Source: Tundrisphaera sp051175315
GTDB taxonomy: Bacteria; Planctomycetota; Planctomycetia; Isosphaerales; Isosphaeraceae
Direction of reading: 5' to 3'
DNA length: 64,000 nucleotides
NCBI RefSeq assembly: GCF_051175315.1
Contig: NZ_CP195100.1
Location: forward strand, 372,001 to 436,000
Both the position numbers and the translations under genes were made by a program. This document shows positions 36,515-45,244 of this stretch, in pieces. Under the pieces are notes generated by a model that saw only the letters and a program-made list of their open reading frames with translations, ran no database searches and had not been told where the DNA came from. Positions within the stretch are counted from its first letter, which is position 1, and the number at the start of each line of letters is the position of its first letter.

Positions 36515-37645
36515 ATGACGACCCGACCCGGCGACGACGCGCCGCCCCCCCTTCCCCCCGCCCGGCCCGGGACGATCGAGTTCGCGATCGTCTCCCGGGA
36601 GTTCCGCAACCTCGTCGACCGCCGCCGGGAACTGCTCACGCTCGTGGGCTCGATCTTCGCCGGGCTCGGCGTGCTCCTCTCCAATGCCCTGGACGGCAAG
36701 CTGCCCGACGACCTGGGCTCGATCCGCCGCCACATCTTCGCATCTTATGCCCTCATCCTGATGGTCCCCTGCCTGATCCTGGCCCTGCGGATGGCCCGGT
36801 TGCATGGCGGGCTGGTTCTGAACGGGATGCTGTTCGCCCGGCTGGTCGAGGGGCAGGACTTCGCGAAGGGTTGGACGGTCGCGGGGGCCCGCCGGCACAA
36901 TTTCCTCGGGGCGTCGTTCCTGCAACTGGTGCTGGTCAGCCTGCTCGCCGGGTTCTCGACGGCCATCCTCGCGTTGGCCGTGGCGGCCCCGCCCGCAGCG
37001 GCCCTGGGCTGCGGCGTGGCGACGCTGGCCGCGTCATTGGCGATCTACTTCCATTTCCACCATCGCGCGGTGGCGTTCGCCGCCGCCAAGATCGCCCGGG
37101 ACGAGCCCGGCCCGATCGATCGCGAAGACTGGGTGGGGCACATCTCGGGGAGCCTGAAGGATGCCAACGACCACCTCAACGGCGACGTGGCGTTCGTCGG
37201 GCTGATGGTCTTCTCGGTGTTCGAAACCCTGTCCGGGCTCGGCAAGATCGCGCCGGGGACGACCGACCTGGCCTCGGCCGACATCCAGCGGTTCGGCCCG
37301 TCCGCCTACATCGCCCTGATGGTGGTGACCTGCCTGATGGGCCTGATCAGCTACGCCCGGGTCCGCCTCGCGCTGGGCAAGTTCTCGCTGTTGCTCGACC
37401 CGACCGACCGGCCGTTCCGCCCCCTGGCCCTGACCGACTCCCTGCTCGGATACGCGATCCTGGCGTTCCTGTTCGCTGTGTCGATCCACCTGGCCCAGGG
37501 CCTGATCCTCGGGTCGAATCCGGCCAACGACCGGATGATGCTCGCCGTCGATGCCGGCGCCTTCGCCCTGGCCATCCTCGCCCAGCAGTTGGCGCTCGTC
37601 ATCGCCGGCCGCCGGCTCCGCCCGCTCGCCTCGCCCCCCAGGTAA
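36515..37645 (+). CDS. Polytopic membrane protein of unknown function
   Basis: A 376-residue protein that I do not recognise. It has a Pro-rich cytoplasmic N-terminus and about eight hydrophobic segments (LTLVGSIFAGLGVLL, ASYALILMVPCLILAL, FLQLVLVSLLAGFSTAIL, CGVATLAASLAIYF, FVGLMVFSVFETLSG, YIALMVVTCLMGLI, GYAILAFLFAVSIH, AGAFALAILAQQLALVI). Between segments four and five is a soluble loop of about 60 residues (HHRAVAFAAAKIARDEPGPIDRED). No transporter or enzyme motif is visible. Confidence 0.75.
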   Translation: MTTRPGDDAPPPLPPARPGTIEFAIVSREFRNLVDRRRELLTLVGSIFAGLGVLLSNALDGKLPDDLGSIRRHIFASYALILMVPCLILALRMARLHGGLVLNGMLFARLVEGQDFAKGWTVAGARRHNFLGASFLQLVLVSLLAGFSTAILALAVAAPPAAALGCGVATLAASLAIYFHFHHRAVAFAAAKIARDEPGPIDREDWVGHISGSLKDANDHLNGDVAFVGLMVFSVFETLSGLGKIAPGTTDLASADIQRFGPSAYIALMVVTCLMGLISYARVRLALGKFSLLLDPTDRPFRPLALTDSLLGYAILAFLFAVSIHLAQGLILGSNPANDRMMLAVDAGAFALAILAQQLALVIAGRRLRPLASPPR

Positions 37646-37665
37646 GATGAAGGGAGGTCCCCGCG

Positions 37666-38265
37666 ATGCTCAGGAGGGTTTTGCCGATGGTCACCTCCCC
37701 CCGAATCCTGACCGAGCAGGAGTTCCTCGACCTGCCCGAGGACGATCGGTTCGAACGCCAGTTGATCCGAGGCGAGTTGCAGGAACGGCCCATGACGACG
37801 CGCGGGTTTCCCCATAGCCTGGTCATGATGAGGCTCGGTCAACTCCTCCTGAATTGGATCGACACGCAGCCCAAGCCTCACGGCCGACTCATCGGCGGGG
37901 AGGCCCGGGTCCGACTCCAACCGCTACCCCCCACCTTCGTCGGGGTGGACCTTGCCTACATCGCCCCGGATAAGCTCCCCGCCGGGCTCAAGAAACTTCG
38001 TTATGCCGATGGCCCACCGGCGCTGGTGGTCGAGATCCTCTCCCCCCGGGAGCAGGAAGACGACGTGGATGACAAGATCGAACTCTATTTCGAGGCCGGC
38101 GTCCCGCTGGTCTGGATCGCCCGGCCCCGGCAACTGACCGTCACCGTCCACCGACCCGACGCCCCGCCCCGGATGTTCAACATCGAGCAGGAGCTTTCGG
38201 GCGAACCCCACCTCCCCGGGTTCGCGGTCCCGGTGGCCCGGATCTTCGAGGGGTTGGAAGACTGA
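37666..38265 (+). CDS. Uma2 family (DUF820) putative endonuclease, copy 4
   Basis: A 199-residue Uma2 protein with VTSPRILTEQEFLDLPEDDRFE, FVGVDLAYIAPDKLP, VVEILSPREQEDDVDDKIELYFEAGVPLVWIARP. The Asp/Glu/Lys positions are kept. GGAGG lies 8 nt before the ATG. It follows the membrane protein by 20 nt and probably shares its transcript. Confidence 0.85.
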   Translation: MLRRVLPMVTSPRILTEQEFLDLPEDDRFERQLIRGELQERPMTTRGFPHSLVMMRLGQLLLNWIDTQPKPHGRLIGGEARVRLQPLPPTFVGVDLAYIAPDKLPAGLKKLRYADGPPALVVEILSPREQEDDVDDKIELYFEAGVPLVWIARPRQLTVTVHRPDAPPRMFNIEQELSGEPHLPGFAVPVARIFEGLED

Positions 38266-38499
38266 CCCCAGGGACTCACCGGCCGGGGCCCCTCCGAAGT
38301 GAGCGGTGCAAAATTCCGACGATCCCCGGTCGTGGAGCTTGCCGGCCGGTCCAGTCGGCTTCGGCCTGGCCGCTCGACTCGCCGGAAACGTCGCCACTCC
38401 CCCCCTTCGATGGGACGACCATGCGCGACGGTCTCCCGTCTCGGCCAATCGGACTGGGAGGGGCCTCACCGGTCGGGACGGCCCCGGCCCTGCCAGACG

Positions 38500-38984
38500 A
38501 AACGAAGCCAATGCCGACCCTGCATCTCCTTTGGGGAGATCCCAAACGGAGTGTCCCTTTTGATTCAGGCGATGCGGTCTTCGGGTGGCTGTGGTTGGCT
38601 TGCCAACCACGGCGCCGACGAACTCGCCCCGGCCATCATCGGCCCGGCGTCGATGATTCTTGGCCCGGTGCCTCGCCGGCTACTCCCCCGGGATCGTGTT
38701 GCCGACGCCGTGGTTGGCAAGCCAACCACAGCCACCCGAGAACGCCCAGGCGATTGCCAAAATCAAAAGGCGACCCCTCCCAAACGAAGCCAACGCCGGC
38801 CGGCAGGTGCGGTCCCGGTGCCGAATCCAAACGAAGCCAACGGCCGCCCGATCGAGTCACCGTCCGGGGTTGCGGAGGGCCGCAAGACCCCGGCCACCCC
38901 TCGCTGATCCCCCGGTCATCGATGATGCGAAACGAAGCCAACGCGACGGATCCGGGCCGGATCGGGACGGGCAAAACGAAGCCA
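38500..38984 (+). repeat. Array of five AAACGAAGCCA motifs
   Basis: Identical 11-mers AAACGAAGCCA start at 38500, 38782, 38829, 38930 and 38974, all in the same orientation, and the first four continue with one more A. A degenerate copy (AAACGGAGTG) begins at 38542. Spacing is irregular (282, 47, 101, 44 nt). A related array occurs at 54426-54686. Confidence 0.8.
38583..38737. repeat. Inverted pair of 30-bp palindromic repeats (BIME-like), copy A
   Basis: 38583-38612 and 38708-38737 are perfect reverse complements. Each contains the palindrome GTGGTTGGCTTGCCAACCAC (9-bp arms, 2-nt centre) beside GGGTGGCT. 95 nt separate them. The similarity continues outward through CCTTTTGATT/AATCAAAAGG (38557-38566 with 38761-38770), so each arm is an imperfect copy of about 80 bp. 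Confidence 0.85.
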
Positions 38985-39040
38985 TCGCCGGCCTCGCGGG
39001 GGAGGCCGACGATTGGTGTAATAGCTTGCTTGTTCGAGGT

Positions 39041-40090
39041 TTATGGGTGGCCCAGCCGGGCCCGGAGGGCGTCGAAGGTGGTGAGGGCGTCGCGGTCGAA
39101 GACGAACCGGGCGGGGAGGCCGACCACGCGGCTGGCGCCGAGGCCGAACAGGGCGCGGCGGCAGGGGGCGAGCTTCTTGGCCGACATCAGGGCGGTGACG
39201 CGCCAGCCGGGGCGGCCGGACTCGTCGGTGACGTCGCCGTGGACGAGGTGGCGGGCGCCTCGGTCGCGGAGGAGGTTGGCCACCGGGGCGATCCCCCCCT
39301 CGGCCGGGTTGCCCACGACCTCGACGTGGAGCATCCCCTCGGAGGCGCGGACGCCGTCCATCGCGTCGAGCAGGAGGGCGAGCGGGCCCTCGGGGCCCTC
39401 GTCGATCAGGCTCCGCAGGCTGGGGGCGTGGCCGATCAGGCAGGACGCGGAGTCCAGCACCGTGCCGCCCTCGATCTCGCGGAGCCGGTTGTCCTTGAGG
39501 GTCACGCCCGAGCTGGTCAGGTCGACGATCACGTCGGCGATGCCCAGCGTCGGGTGCAGTTCCAGGGCGCCGTCGGAGTCGATCAACTGATAATAATAGA
39601 TGCCCCACTTCCGCAGGTAGGCCTGGGTGAGCGCGGGGTACTTGGTGGAGATCCGGAAGGTCTTGCCCGAATCCTTGAACTCGGCGGTCAGGTCGACGAG
39701 GTCGATGATGTGGGCGACGTCGATCCAGCTTTCCGGCACGGCGACCACCAGGCGGCAGCCGCCATAGCCCAGGTCGTCGACGACCACGCAGGCCTGTTCG
39801 GCCTCGGCGGCGCGCTCGGCGAACAGGTCCATGCCGGTCACGCCCAGGTGGCACCGGCCCTCCTGGACCTGGGTCACGATGTCGGTCGGCCGCATGAACA
39901 CGACGTGGAACCGGGGGTGGCCGGAGATCGTCGCCTCGTACTGGCGGTCGCTGGCGCGGCGGACCTTGTAGCCGGCCGTCTTGAGGATCTCCACGACCCC
40001 CTCGTACAGGTGCCCCTTGGACGGGACCGCCAGGCGAATCGGGTCGACGGGGGTCCGGGCGGCGGTCTGGGCGGATTGGGAGGCGGTCAC
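39041..40090 (-). CDS. hisG: ATP phosphoribosyltransferase HisG, long form
   Basis: First enzyme of histidine synthesis (ATP + PRPP). A 349-residue protein. The catalytic domain has IRLAVPSKGHLYEGVVEIL, RPTDIVTQVQEGRCHLGVTG, STKYPALTQAYL and GIADVIVDLTSSGVTLKDN. About 100 further residues with VTALMSAKKLAPCRRALFGLGASRVVGLPARFVFD resemble the regulatory C-terminal domain of HisG-L. It starts at GTG, overlapping the upstream gene by 4 nt (GTGA). Confidence 0.9.
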   Translation of the reverse strand: MTASQSAQTAARTPVDPIRLAVPSKGHLYEGVVEILKTAGYKVRRASDRQYEATISGHPRFHVVFMRPTDIVTQVQEGRCHLGVTGMDLFAERAAEAEQACVVVDDLGYGGCRLVVAVPESWIDVAHIIDLVDLTAEFKDSGKTFRISTKYPALTQAYLRKWGIYYYQLIDSDGALELHPTLGIADVIVDLTSSGVTLKDNRLREIEGGTVLDSASCLIGHAPSLRSLIDEGPEGPLALLLDAMDGVRASEGMLHVEVVGNPAEGGIAPVANLLRDRGARHLVHGDVTDESGRPGWRVTALMSAKKLAPCRRALFGLGASRVVGLPARFVFDRDALTTFDALRARLGHP

Positions 40091-41595
40091 GGCTTCGATT
40101 CCCCGGCGGTGGTCGCGAACAGGCGGATCAGGTCTTCGGGGCCCACCGGCACGGCGGTCCCGGCCTCGGGGTCGTGGAGCGTCAGCGAGCCCTGGCCCGG
40201 CTCGCCGGCCGCGACCTCCACGCGGAGGCGGTCGGCGGCGTCGGCGTCCAGGATCACCCGGACCCCCGAGCTGCGGAGGCGGGTGGCCAGCCGGATCGCG
40301 GCGGGGTTGGCCTCGGGCGTCCCGGCGACGATCCGGAGCGACTCGCGGGACGGCCGGGCGATCGACCGGCCCTGGGCGCGGACCACGGCATGAAGCCGCT
40401 CCAGGCCGAAGGCGAAGCCGACGCCCCGGTCGTCCTGGCTCCCGCCCAGGACCCGGGCCAGGCCGTCGTACCGGCCGCCGCCGCAGACCTCGACCGGCCC
40501 GCCCGGCGTGGGGGCGGTGATCTCGAAGATCATCCGCGAATAGAACCCGATCCCCCGGCCGAAGCCGAGGTCCAGCTCGATCCGGCCCGGGTCGATCCCG
40601 TGGTCGCCCAGGGACTGGACCAGCGCCCGGAGCGCGGCCACCGAACGCGGGGCCTCGCTGGCGTGGTCGCGGGCCAGGCGGTCGACCACCTCGACGGCCG
40701 GGCCCTTCAGGGCCGACAACCCCCGGATCTGGTCGCGGACCCGGTCCAGGACGCTCCCCAGCCCTTTACCCAGCTCCCACTTGCGCCGGAGGCGATGGAT
40801 GATCTCATGGCCCGAACGGCGGCCGGTGACGACCGGGACCAGGGTCCGGAACAGGCGGTCGACGCCGCCGTCGTCGGCCGCGTCGATGGCCAGGGGCGGC
40901 TCCTCCCCCTGCCCCGCCCGGTCGAGCCAGGCGGTGAAGTGGTCCAGCCCGCGCTCCAGGGAGCCGACGTCGTGCCCCTCGGCGGCGGCCTCGCTGAGCA
41001 TCTCGACCAACGCGGTGCGGGCGGCCGGGGGCAGGCCCGACCGGGACAGCACCTCCAGGATCAGGCCGACGTGGCCCAGGCGGATCGTCGCCCCCTGCAC
41101 CCCGGCCTCGGCCAGGGACCAGGCGGCCAGCCAGATCACCTCGGCGTCGGCCACCGGGCCGGCGTCGCCCAGGCGCTCGACCCCGACCTGGCGGAACTCG
41201 CGGAGCCGGTCGGCCCGGCCCGACGACTCGCGGCGGAAGGCGGTCCCGGCGTGGCTGACCCGCCACGGCAAGGGTCCGTCGCCCCGGCGGTCGGCATAGG
41301 CCCGGACGATCCCGGCGGTCAGCTCGGGGCGGAGGCAGACCCGGCCGGCGGCGTCGCCGTCCAGCTCGAACAGCTTGCCGACGATCCCGGCGCCGCTCTT
41401 GCGCTCGTGGAGGGTGACGTATTCGAGGGTCGGTGTGCGGAGCCGGTCGTAGCCGGCGCGGCCGAACCGTTCGAGCATCAGCGCCTGGAGCGCCGCGAGG
41501 TCGGCGAAGTCGTCGGGCAGCCAGTCGGCCGTCCCCTTGACCCGGGGGATGGGCGTCTCGGAGACGTCCGCCGGCGGGTCGATCATCCTGGTCAT
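40087..41595 (-). CDS. HisRS-like paralog (HisZ-like or second histidyl-tRNA synthetase)
   Basis: A 502-residue class II synthetase-like protein. It has a motif-2-like FRRESSGRADRLREFRQVGVE, a His-A-like FGRGIGFYSRMIFEI and GGGRYDGL. HisZ regulators are shorter (about 390) and lack the C-terminal domain, while this one keeps a domain resembling the anticodon-binding fold (IRLATRLRSSGVRVILDADAADRLR). It begins one base before the hisS stop (TGATG) and overlaps hisG. Whether it aminoacylates tRNA, regulates HisG or does something else is open. Confidence 0.75.
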   Translation of the reverse strand: MTRMIDPPADVSETPIPRVKGTADWLPDDFADLAALQALMLERFGRAGYDRLRTPTLEYVTLHERKSGAGIVGKLFELDGDAAGRVCLRPELTAGIVRAYADRRGDGPLPWRVSHAGTAFRRESSGRADRLREFRQVGVERLGDAGPVADAEVIWLAAWSLAEAGVQGATIRLGHVGLILEVLSRSGLPPAARTALVEMLSEAAAEGHDVGSLERGLDHFTAWLDRAGQGEEPPLAIDAADDGGVDRLFRTLVPVVTGRRSGHEIIHRLRRKWELGKGLGSVLDRVRDQIRGLSALKGPAVEVVDRLARDHASEAPRSVAALRALVQSLGDHGIDPGRIELDLGFGRGIGFYSRMIFEITAPTPGGPVEVCGGGRYDGLARVLGGSQDDRGVGFAFGLERLHAVVRAQGRSIARPSRESLRIVAGTPEANPAAIRLATRLRSSGVRVILDADAADRLRVEVAAGEPGQGSLTLHDPEAGTAVPVGPEDLIRLFATTAGESKP

Positions 41596-42959
41596 CAAAC
41601 CGTCCCTTTCGCGTCGCCGAGCTTGCCGGAAACCGTGCTTTCCAACTGGGCCCACGGGATCGCCTTGATCTCCTCGCGGGTGGCCAGGTCCCTGAGATTG
41701 AAGGTCTGGGCGTCCTGCTCGGTCGGGCCGACGATCACCGCCAGCCGATGCCCGCGCGAGGTGCCGTACTGGAGCTGCTTGCCCGCCTGGATGGCGTCGG
41801 GATAAACCTCGGCGCCGACGCCGGAGGCCCTCAGCCGAGAGGCCAGGGCGACCGCGTGGCGGGGGTTCGCCCCCGGGAAGTTGACCACCAGGACCGGCAC
41901 GGTGGTCGAGGCCCCCTTGCCCCGCCCGGTCTCGTCGAGCAGGGCCAGCAGCCGGTCGAGGCCGATCGACGCCCCGACGCCGGGCAACGCCTGGGCGGTG
42001 AACAGGCCGGTGAGGTTGTCGTACCGGCCGCCCGAGGCCACGCTGCCGAAGGTTTCCCAGCCGTCCACGGTGGTCTCGAAGACGACCCCGGTGTAATAGT
42101 CCAGGCCCCTTGCCAGGCCGAGGTCGACCTTGAGCCGGTCGGCCGGCACGCCCGAGGCGTCCAGCAGGTCGAAGACCGCCCGGAGGTTGCCGATCCCGCC
42201 GGCGGCACGCGGGTCCGAGCCCAGCAGGGTCTCGGCCGCCTGCAAGACCTCGATCCCGCCCCGGCCCGCCTCGACGAAGTCCAGCACCCGGGCGGCCTGG
42301 TCGGCGGAGAGGGCCCCTTCGGGATCCTCGGCCCCCTTGCGCTGGAGCTCGTCGGCGACCTTGTCGCGGCCGATCTTGGCCAGCTTGTCGAGCGCCCTCA
42401 GGACCGGGCCCGAACGGCCTTCCAGGCCCAGGCTGGCCAGCAACCCATCCAGGATCCGGCGGTTGTTGATGGCGATGGTGAACGGCGGGACGTCGATGGC
42501 ACTCAGGGCGGCGTGGATGACCTGGGCGGTCTCGGCGTCGGCCAGGGGGCTCTCGGTGCCCACCGTGTCGAAGTCGCACTGGACGAACTCGCGGAACCGC
42601 CCCTTGGCCGGGCGCTCGCCCCGGAACACCGAGCCGATGGCGTACCGCTTGAACGGCCGGCCCAGCTCGTTGATGTGCTTGCTGACGAACCGGGCGAACG
42701 GGACGGTGAGGTCGAACCGGAGCGCGAGCTTGCCGGCCTCGCCCCCCTTGTTGGTGACTTCGAAGATCTGCCGCAGGACCTCGTCCGACCCGGCCCCCTT
42801 GCCGGCCAGGACGTCCATGCGCTCGATGTGCGGGGTCTCGATCGGCACGAAGCCGAACCCGGAGAAGGTCTTGCGGAAGGTCGCCAGGGTGGCCTCGCGC
42901 GGGATCATCGCCGAGGGGGGGATGTCTCGCAGCCCGCTGGCCACGCGGGGGTCGATCAT
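41595..42959 (-). CDS. hisS: Histidyl-tRNA synthetase
   Basis: A 454-residue HisRS beginning MIDPRVASGLRDIPP. Motif 2 is FRGERPAKGRFREFVQCDFD, the histidine motifs are LARGLDYYTGVVFE and GGRYDNL, and motif 3 is SIGLDRLLALL. The C-terminal anticodon-binding domain is present. It is the first gene of the hisS, HisRS-like, hisG operon. The ATG at 42959 is the only one that fits the family N-terminus. Confidence 0.93.
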   Translation of the reverse strand: MIDPRVASGLRDIPPSAMIPREATLATFRKTFSGFGFVPIETPHIERMDVLAGKGAGSDEVLRQIFEVTNKGGEAGKLALRFDLTVPFARFVSKHINELGRPFKRYAIGSVFRGERPAKGRFREFVQCDFDTVGTESPLADAETAQVIHAALSAIDVPPFTIAINNRRILDGLLASLGLEGRSGPVLRALDKLAKIGRDKVADELQRKGAEDPEGALSADQAARVLDFVEAGRGGIEVLQAAETLLGSDPRAAGGIGNLRAVFDLLDASGVPADRLKVDLGLARGLDYYTGVVFETTVDGWETFGSVASGGRYDNLTGLFTAQALPGVGASIGLDRLLALLDETGRGKGASTTVPVLVVNFPGANPRHAVALASRLRASGVGAEVYPDAIQAGKQLQYGTSRGHRLAVIVGPTEQDAQTFNLRDLATREEIKAIPWAQLESTVSGKLGDAKGTV

Positions 42960-43081
42960 GGGAGAGGCGTCCTTCGATGCGTGCGAATCCGGCCGGATCG
43001 ATGCCGGCCCAACATGATACCAGCCCGAGGCTTCGCCGTCCCGGACGGGATGGGTCCCCTGATTCCGGCGGTCGGACGTCC

Positions 43082-43193
43082 GGGTGGCTGTGGTTGGCCT
43101 GCCAACCACGGTCGAGTGACGCCGCGATCAGGAATCGTCCGCGCCGGGATCGAGTCGTCGGCGCCGTGGTTGGCAAGCCAACCACAGCCACCC
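43082..43193. repeat. Inverted pair of 30-bp palindromic repeats (BIME-like), copy B
   Basis: The same element as at 38583-38737: 43082-43111 (one base different, T to C at position 18) and 43164-43193 (exact reverse complement of 38583-38612), separated by 52 nt. It lies upstream of hisS, so the his operon is bracketed by the two pairs. The rest of 42960-43343 (384 nt between divergent genes) shows no gene. Confidence 0.85.
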
Positions 43194-43343
43194 AGGACTC
43201 CAGGCCCACCATGATAACAGGCCCGGGCTCCGGCGTCCCGGGCCAAGCGGCGCGGGATCGGGTGCGTCGCCGACCGCGACCGGCTAGCATGGGGGGACAC
43301 GGATCGGGCTCGTTCGGTTCTGCATCTCCACGGAGGCTCCACC

Positions 43344-44318
43344 ATGCTGGCGATCATCCTCGGCTCCGCGCTGGTCGCGGGGATGCCCGCGACCCCGACC
43401 TTGCCGAGCATCGCGGCCAGCGACTTCGACGCCTGGTATCGCGCGGCGGAGGCGAAGACGCTGGTCATCCCGCCGGAGGTCGAGCGGCGGGCCAGGGCGT
43501 TCCGCTACGTCTTCGTGGCCGGGTTCCGCAACGAGAAGATCCGGGGCTACTTCGCCCAGAACACCGCCGAGCTGGTGCGGCACGGGATCCCCCGCAAGCG
43601 GATCCACGTCATCAACCCGAGTTCGAGCCGCGACGACGAGGCGAACGCGGCCGAGGTGGCCGGGCAGGTCGCCGAGATCGCCGGGGAGGGGCCCGAGCGG
43701 CTGGTGATCATCGCCCACAGCCGGGGGGCCTGCGATGCCCTCCGGTTCGCGCTGGGGCATCCCGAGTTCGTCGCCGAGCGGGTCGAGGCCCTGTTCCTGG
43801 TCCAGGGCCCGTTCGGCGGGTCGGAGGCGGCGGCGCACGCGGTGGGGCTGGGCACGGCGATGGATCGGAAGATGCCCTGGCGGGCGAGGATCGTTGCCCA
43901 CCTCGCGGGCAAGGTGATTCGCGCCACCACCAAGGGGCCGAGCCGGGCCGTCCTGGGCGGGCTGGCCCCGGGCCCGGCGTGGTCCCGGTGGGAGGAGCAG
44001 CTCGCCCTGCACCCCGACGCCTTCGCCCGGGTCGGGCGCCGGACCTTCTACATCACCTCGGAGATCGAGCCGGACCGGCTCCGCCTCGCCCGCCGGGCGA
44101 TCGCCCGGTACCTCAAGACCTACCACGGCCCCAGCGACGGCATGGTGATGGTGGCCGACCAGTCGGTGCCCGGCCTGGGGACGGTGCTCGCCACGGTCGA
44201 GGCCGGCCACGCCGACCTGACCCAGAGGTTCCCGGCGGCCCGGGGCCAGCGACGCCTGCGGCGGGCCCTGATCGACGGGATCCTGATGGGCGTGGGGGGC
44301 GGGTCCGCCTGCCGGTGA
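43344..44318 (+). CDS. Predicted secreted alpha/beta-fold hydrolase
   Basis: A 324-residue protein with a short hydrophobic N-terminal signal (MLAIILGSALVAGMPATP) and the nucleophile motif IIAHSRGACDALRFALG. Possible acid and base residues are the Asp in GPSDGMVMVADQS and the His in GHADL. That makes a serine-hydrolase triad likely, but the substrate is unknown. GGAGG lies 7 nt before the ATG. Confidence 0.65.
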   Translation: MLAIILGSALVAGMPATPTLPSIAASDFDAWYRAAEAKTLVIPPEVERRARAFRYVFVAGFRNEKIRGYFAQNTAELVRHGIPRKRIHVINPSSSRDDEANAAEVAGQVAEIAGEGPERLVIIAHSRGACDALRFALGHPEFVAERVEALFLVQGPFGGSEAAAHAVGLGTAMDRKMPWRARIVAHLAGKVIRATTKGPSRAVLGGLAPGPAWSRWEEQLALHPDAFARVGRRTFYITSEIEPDRLRLARRAIARYLKTYHGPSDGMVMVADQSVPGLGTVLATVEAGHADLTQRFPAARGQRRLRRALIDGILMGVGGGSACR

Positions 44319-44328
44319 CGCCCCTCGA

Positions 44329-45228
44329 TCAGGGGGCGAACTCCGCGGCGATCCGGACGGTCTGGACGTGGATGTCGACGGTGTCGTCCACGTCGGTCCC
44401 GTAGCCGCCGGCCATCGCGATGGCCACGGGCAGGCCCGCCCCGCGGAGCCGCGACAGGACCAGCCGGTCGCGCTCCGCCAGCCCCGCCTTGGTCACGGCC
44501 AGCCGGCCCAGGCGATCGCCGACGAAGGGGTCGGCCCCGGCCAGGTAGATGGCCAGGTCGGCCCCGGCCCGGTCCAGGGCCAGTTCGAGCCCGGGCGCGA
44601 GGGCGTTGAGATAGGCGTCGTCGTCGGCGGCGTCGGGCAGTTCGACGTCGAGGTCGCTGGACTGCTTGCGCATCGGGTAGTTGCGGGCGCCGTGGATCGA
44701 GAAGGTGAAGACGGTCGGGTCGTCGGCGAAGATCGACGCCGTGCCGTCCCCCTGGTGGACGTCGCAATCGACGATCAGCACCCGCAGGGCCAGCCCTTCG
44801 TCCTGGAGGGCCCGCGCCGCCGTGGCCGCGTCGTTGAAGACGCAGTAGCCGGCCCCGTGGTCGCGGTAGGCGTGGTGGGTGCCGCCCGCCAGGTTGACGC
44901 TGATCCCCTCGTCCAGGGCCCGCAAGCAGGCCTCGACGGTCGCCCCGCTGGATCTCCGCGACCGCTCGACCAGCTCCGGCGACCAGGGGAAGCCGATCTC
45001 GCGGACCTCGGCGGCGGACAGGGTGCCGTCCATGACCCGGCGGAGGTAGGCCGGGTCGTGGGCCCGCGCCAGCTCATCGAGCGAGGCGACGCGGGGGATC
45101 AGGATGTCGTCGGCGGCGACGATCCCCTCGCCGACGACCCGGTCGCGGAGCCGGGCGTACTTGGCCATCGGGAACCGATGCCAGTCGGGCAAGGGGATCG
45201 GGAATCGGTCGGACGAGTAGACTTTCAC
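44329..45228 (-). CDS. Histone-deacetylase-family protein (acetylpolyamine/deacetylase-like)
   Basis: A 299-residue member of the arginase/deacetylase fold. Visible are GGTHHAYRDHGAGYCVFND, the zinc ligands in DCDVHQGDGTASIF and AGADPF, and GGYGTDV near the C-terminus. Bacterial homologs act on acetylated polyamines, acetoin-like or other N-acetyl substrates, not on histones. GTG start at 45228. It is 16 nt after the flavin oxidoreductase gene and probably cotranscribed. Confidence 0.85.
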   Translation of the reverse strand: MKVYSSDRFPIPLPDWHRFPMAKYARLRDRVVGEGIVAADDILIPRVASLDELARAHDPAYLRRVMDGTLSAAEVREIGFPWSPELVERSRRSSGATVEACLRALDEGISVNLAGGTHHAYRDHGAGYCVFNDAATAARALQDEGLALRVLIVDCDVHQGDGTASIFADDPTVFTFSIHGARNYPMRKQSSDLDVELPDAADDDAYLNALAPGLELALDRAGADLAIYLAGADPFVGDRLGRLAVTKAGLAERDRLVLSRLRGAGLPVAIAMAGGYGTDVDDTVDIHVQTVRIAAEFAP

Positions 45229-45244
45229 CCGCGTCCCCGCCTCG

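Larger units (their letters stand above)
38266..39040. other. 775-nt repeat-rich intergenic region
   Basis: No gene is seen between the Uma2 gene and the end of hisG. The space holds five copies of the AAACGAAGCCA motif and an inverted pair of palindromic repeats, described separately. The AAACGAAGCC motif and the palindromes also lie within a larger imperfect inverted repeat of about 80 bp. Confidence 0.7.

Noticed and set aside
38500..38984. CRISPR array
   Set aside because: The repeats are only 11 nt, the spacing varies from 44 to 282 nt, and no cas genes are near.
41596..43290. N-terminal extension of the HisRS-like paralog through the hisS region
   Set aside because: This part is an out-of-frame reading of hisS. 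Family similarity begins only at the ATG near 41595.
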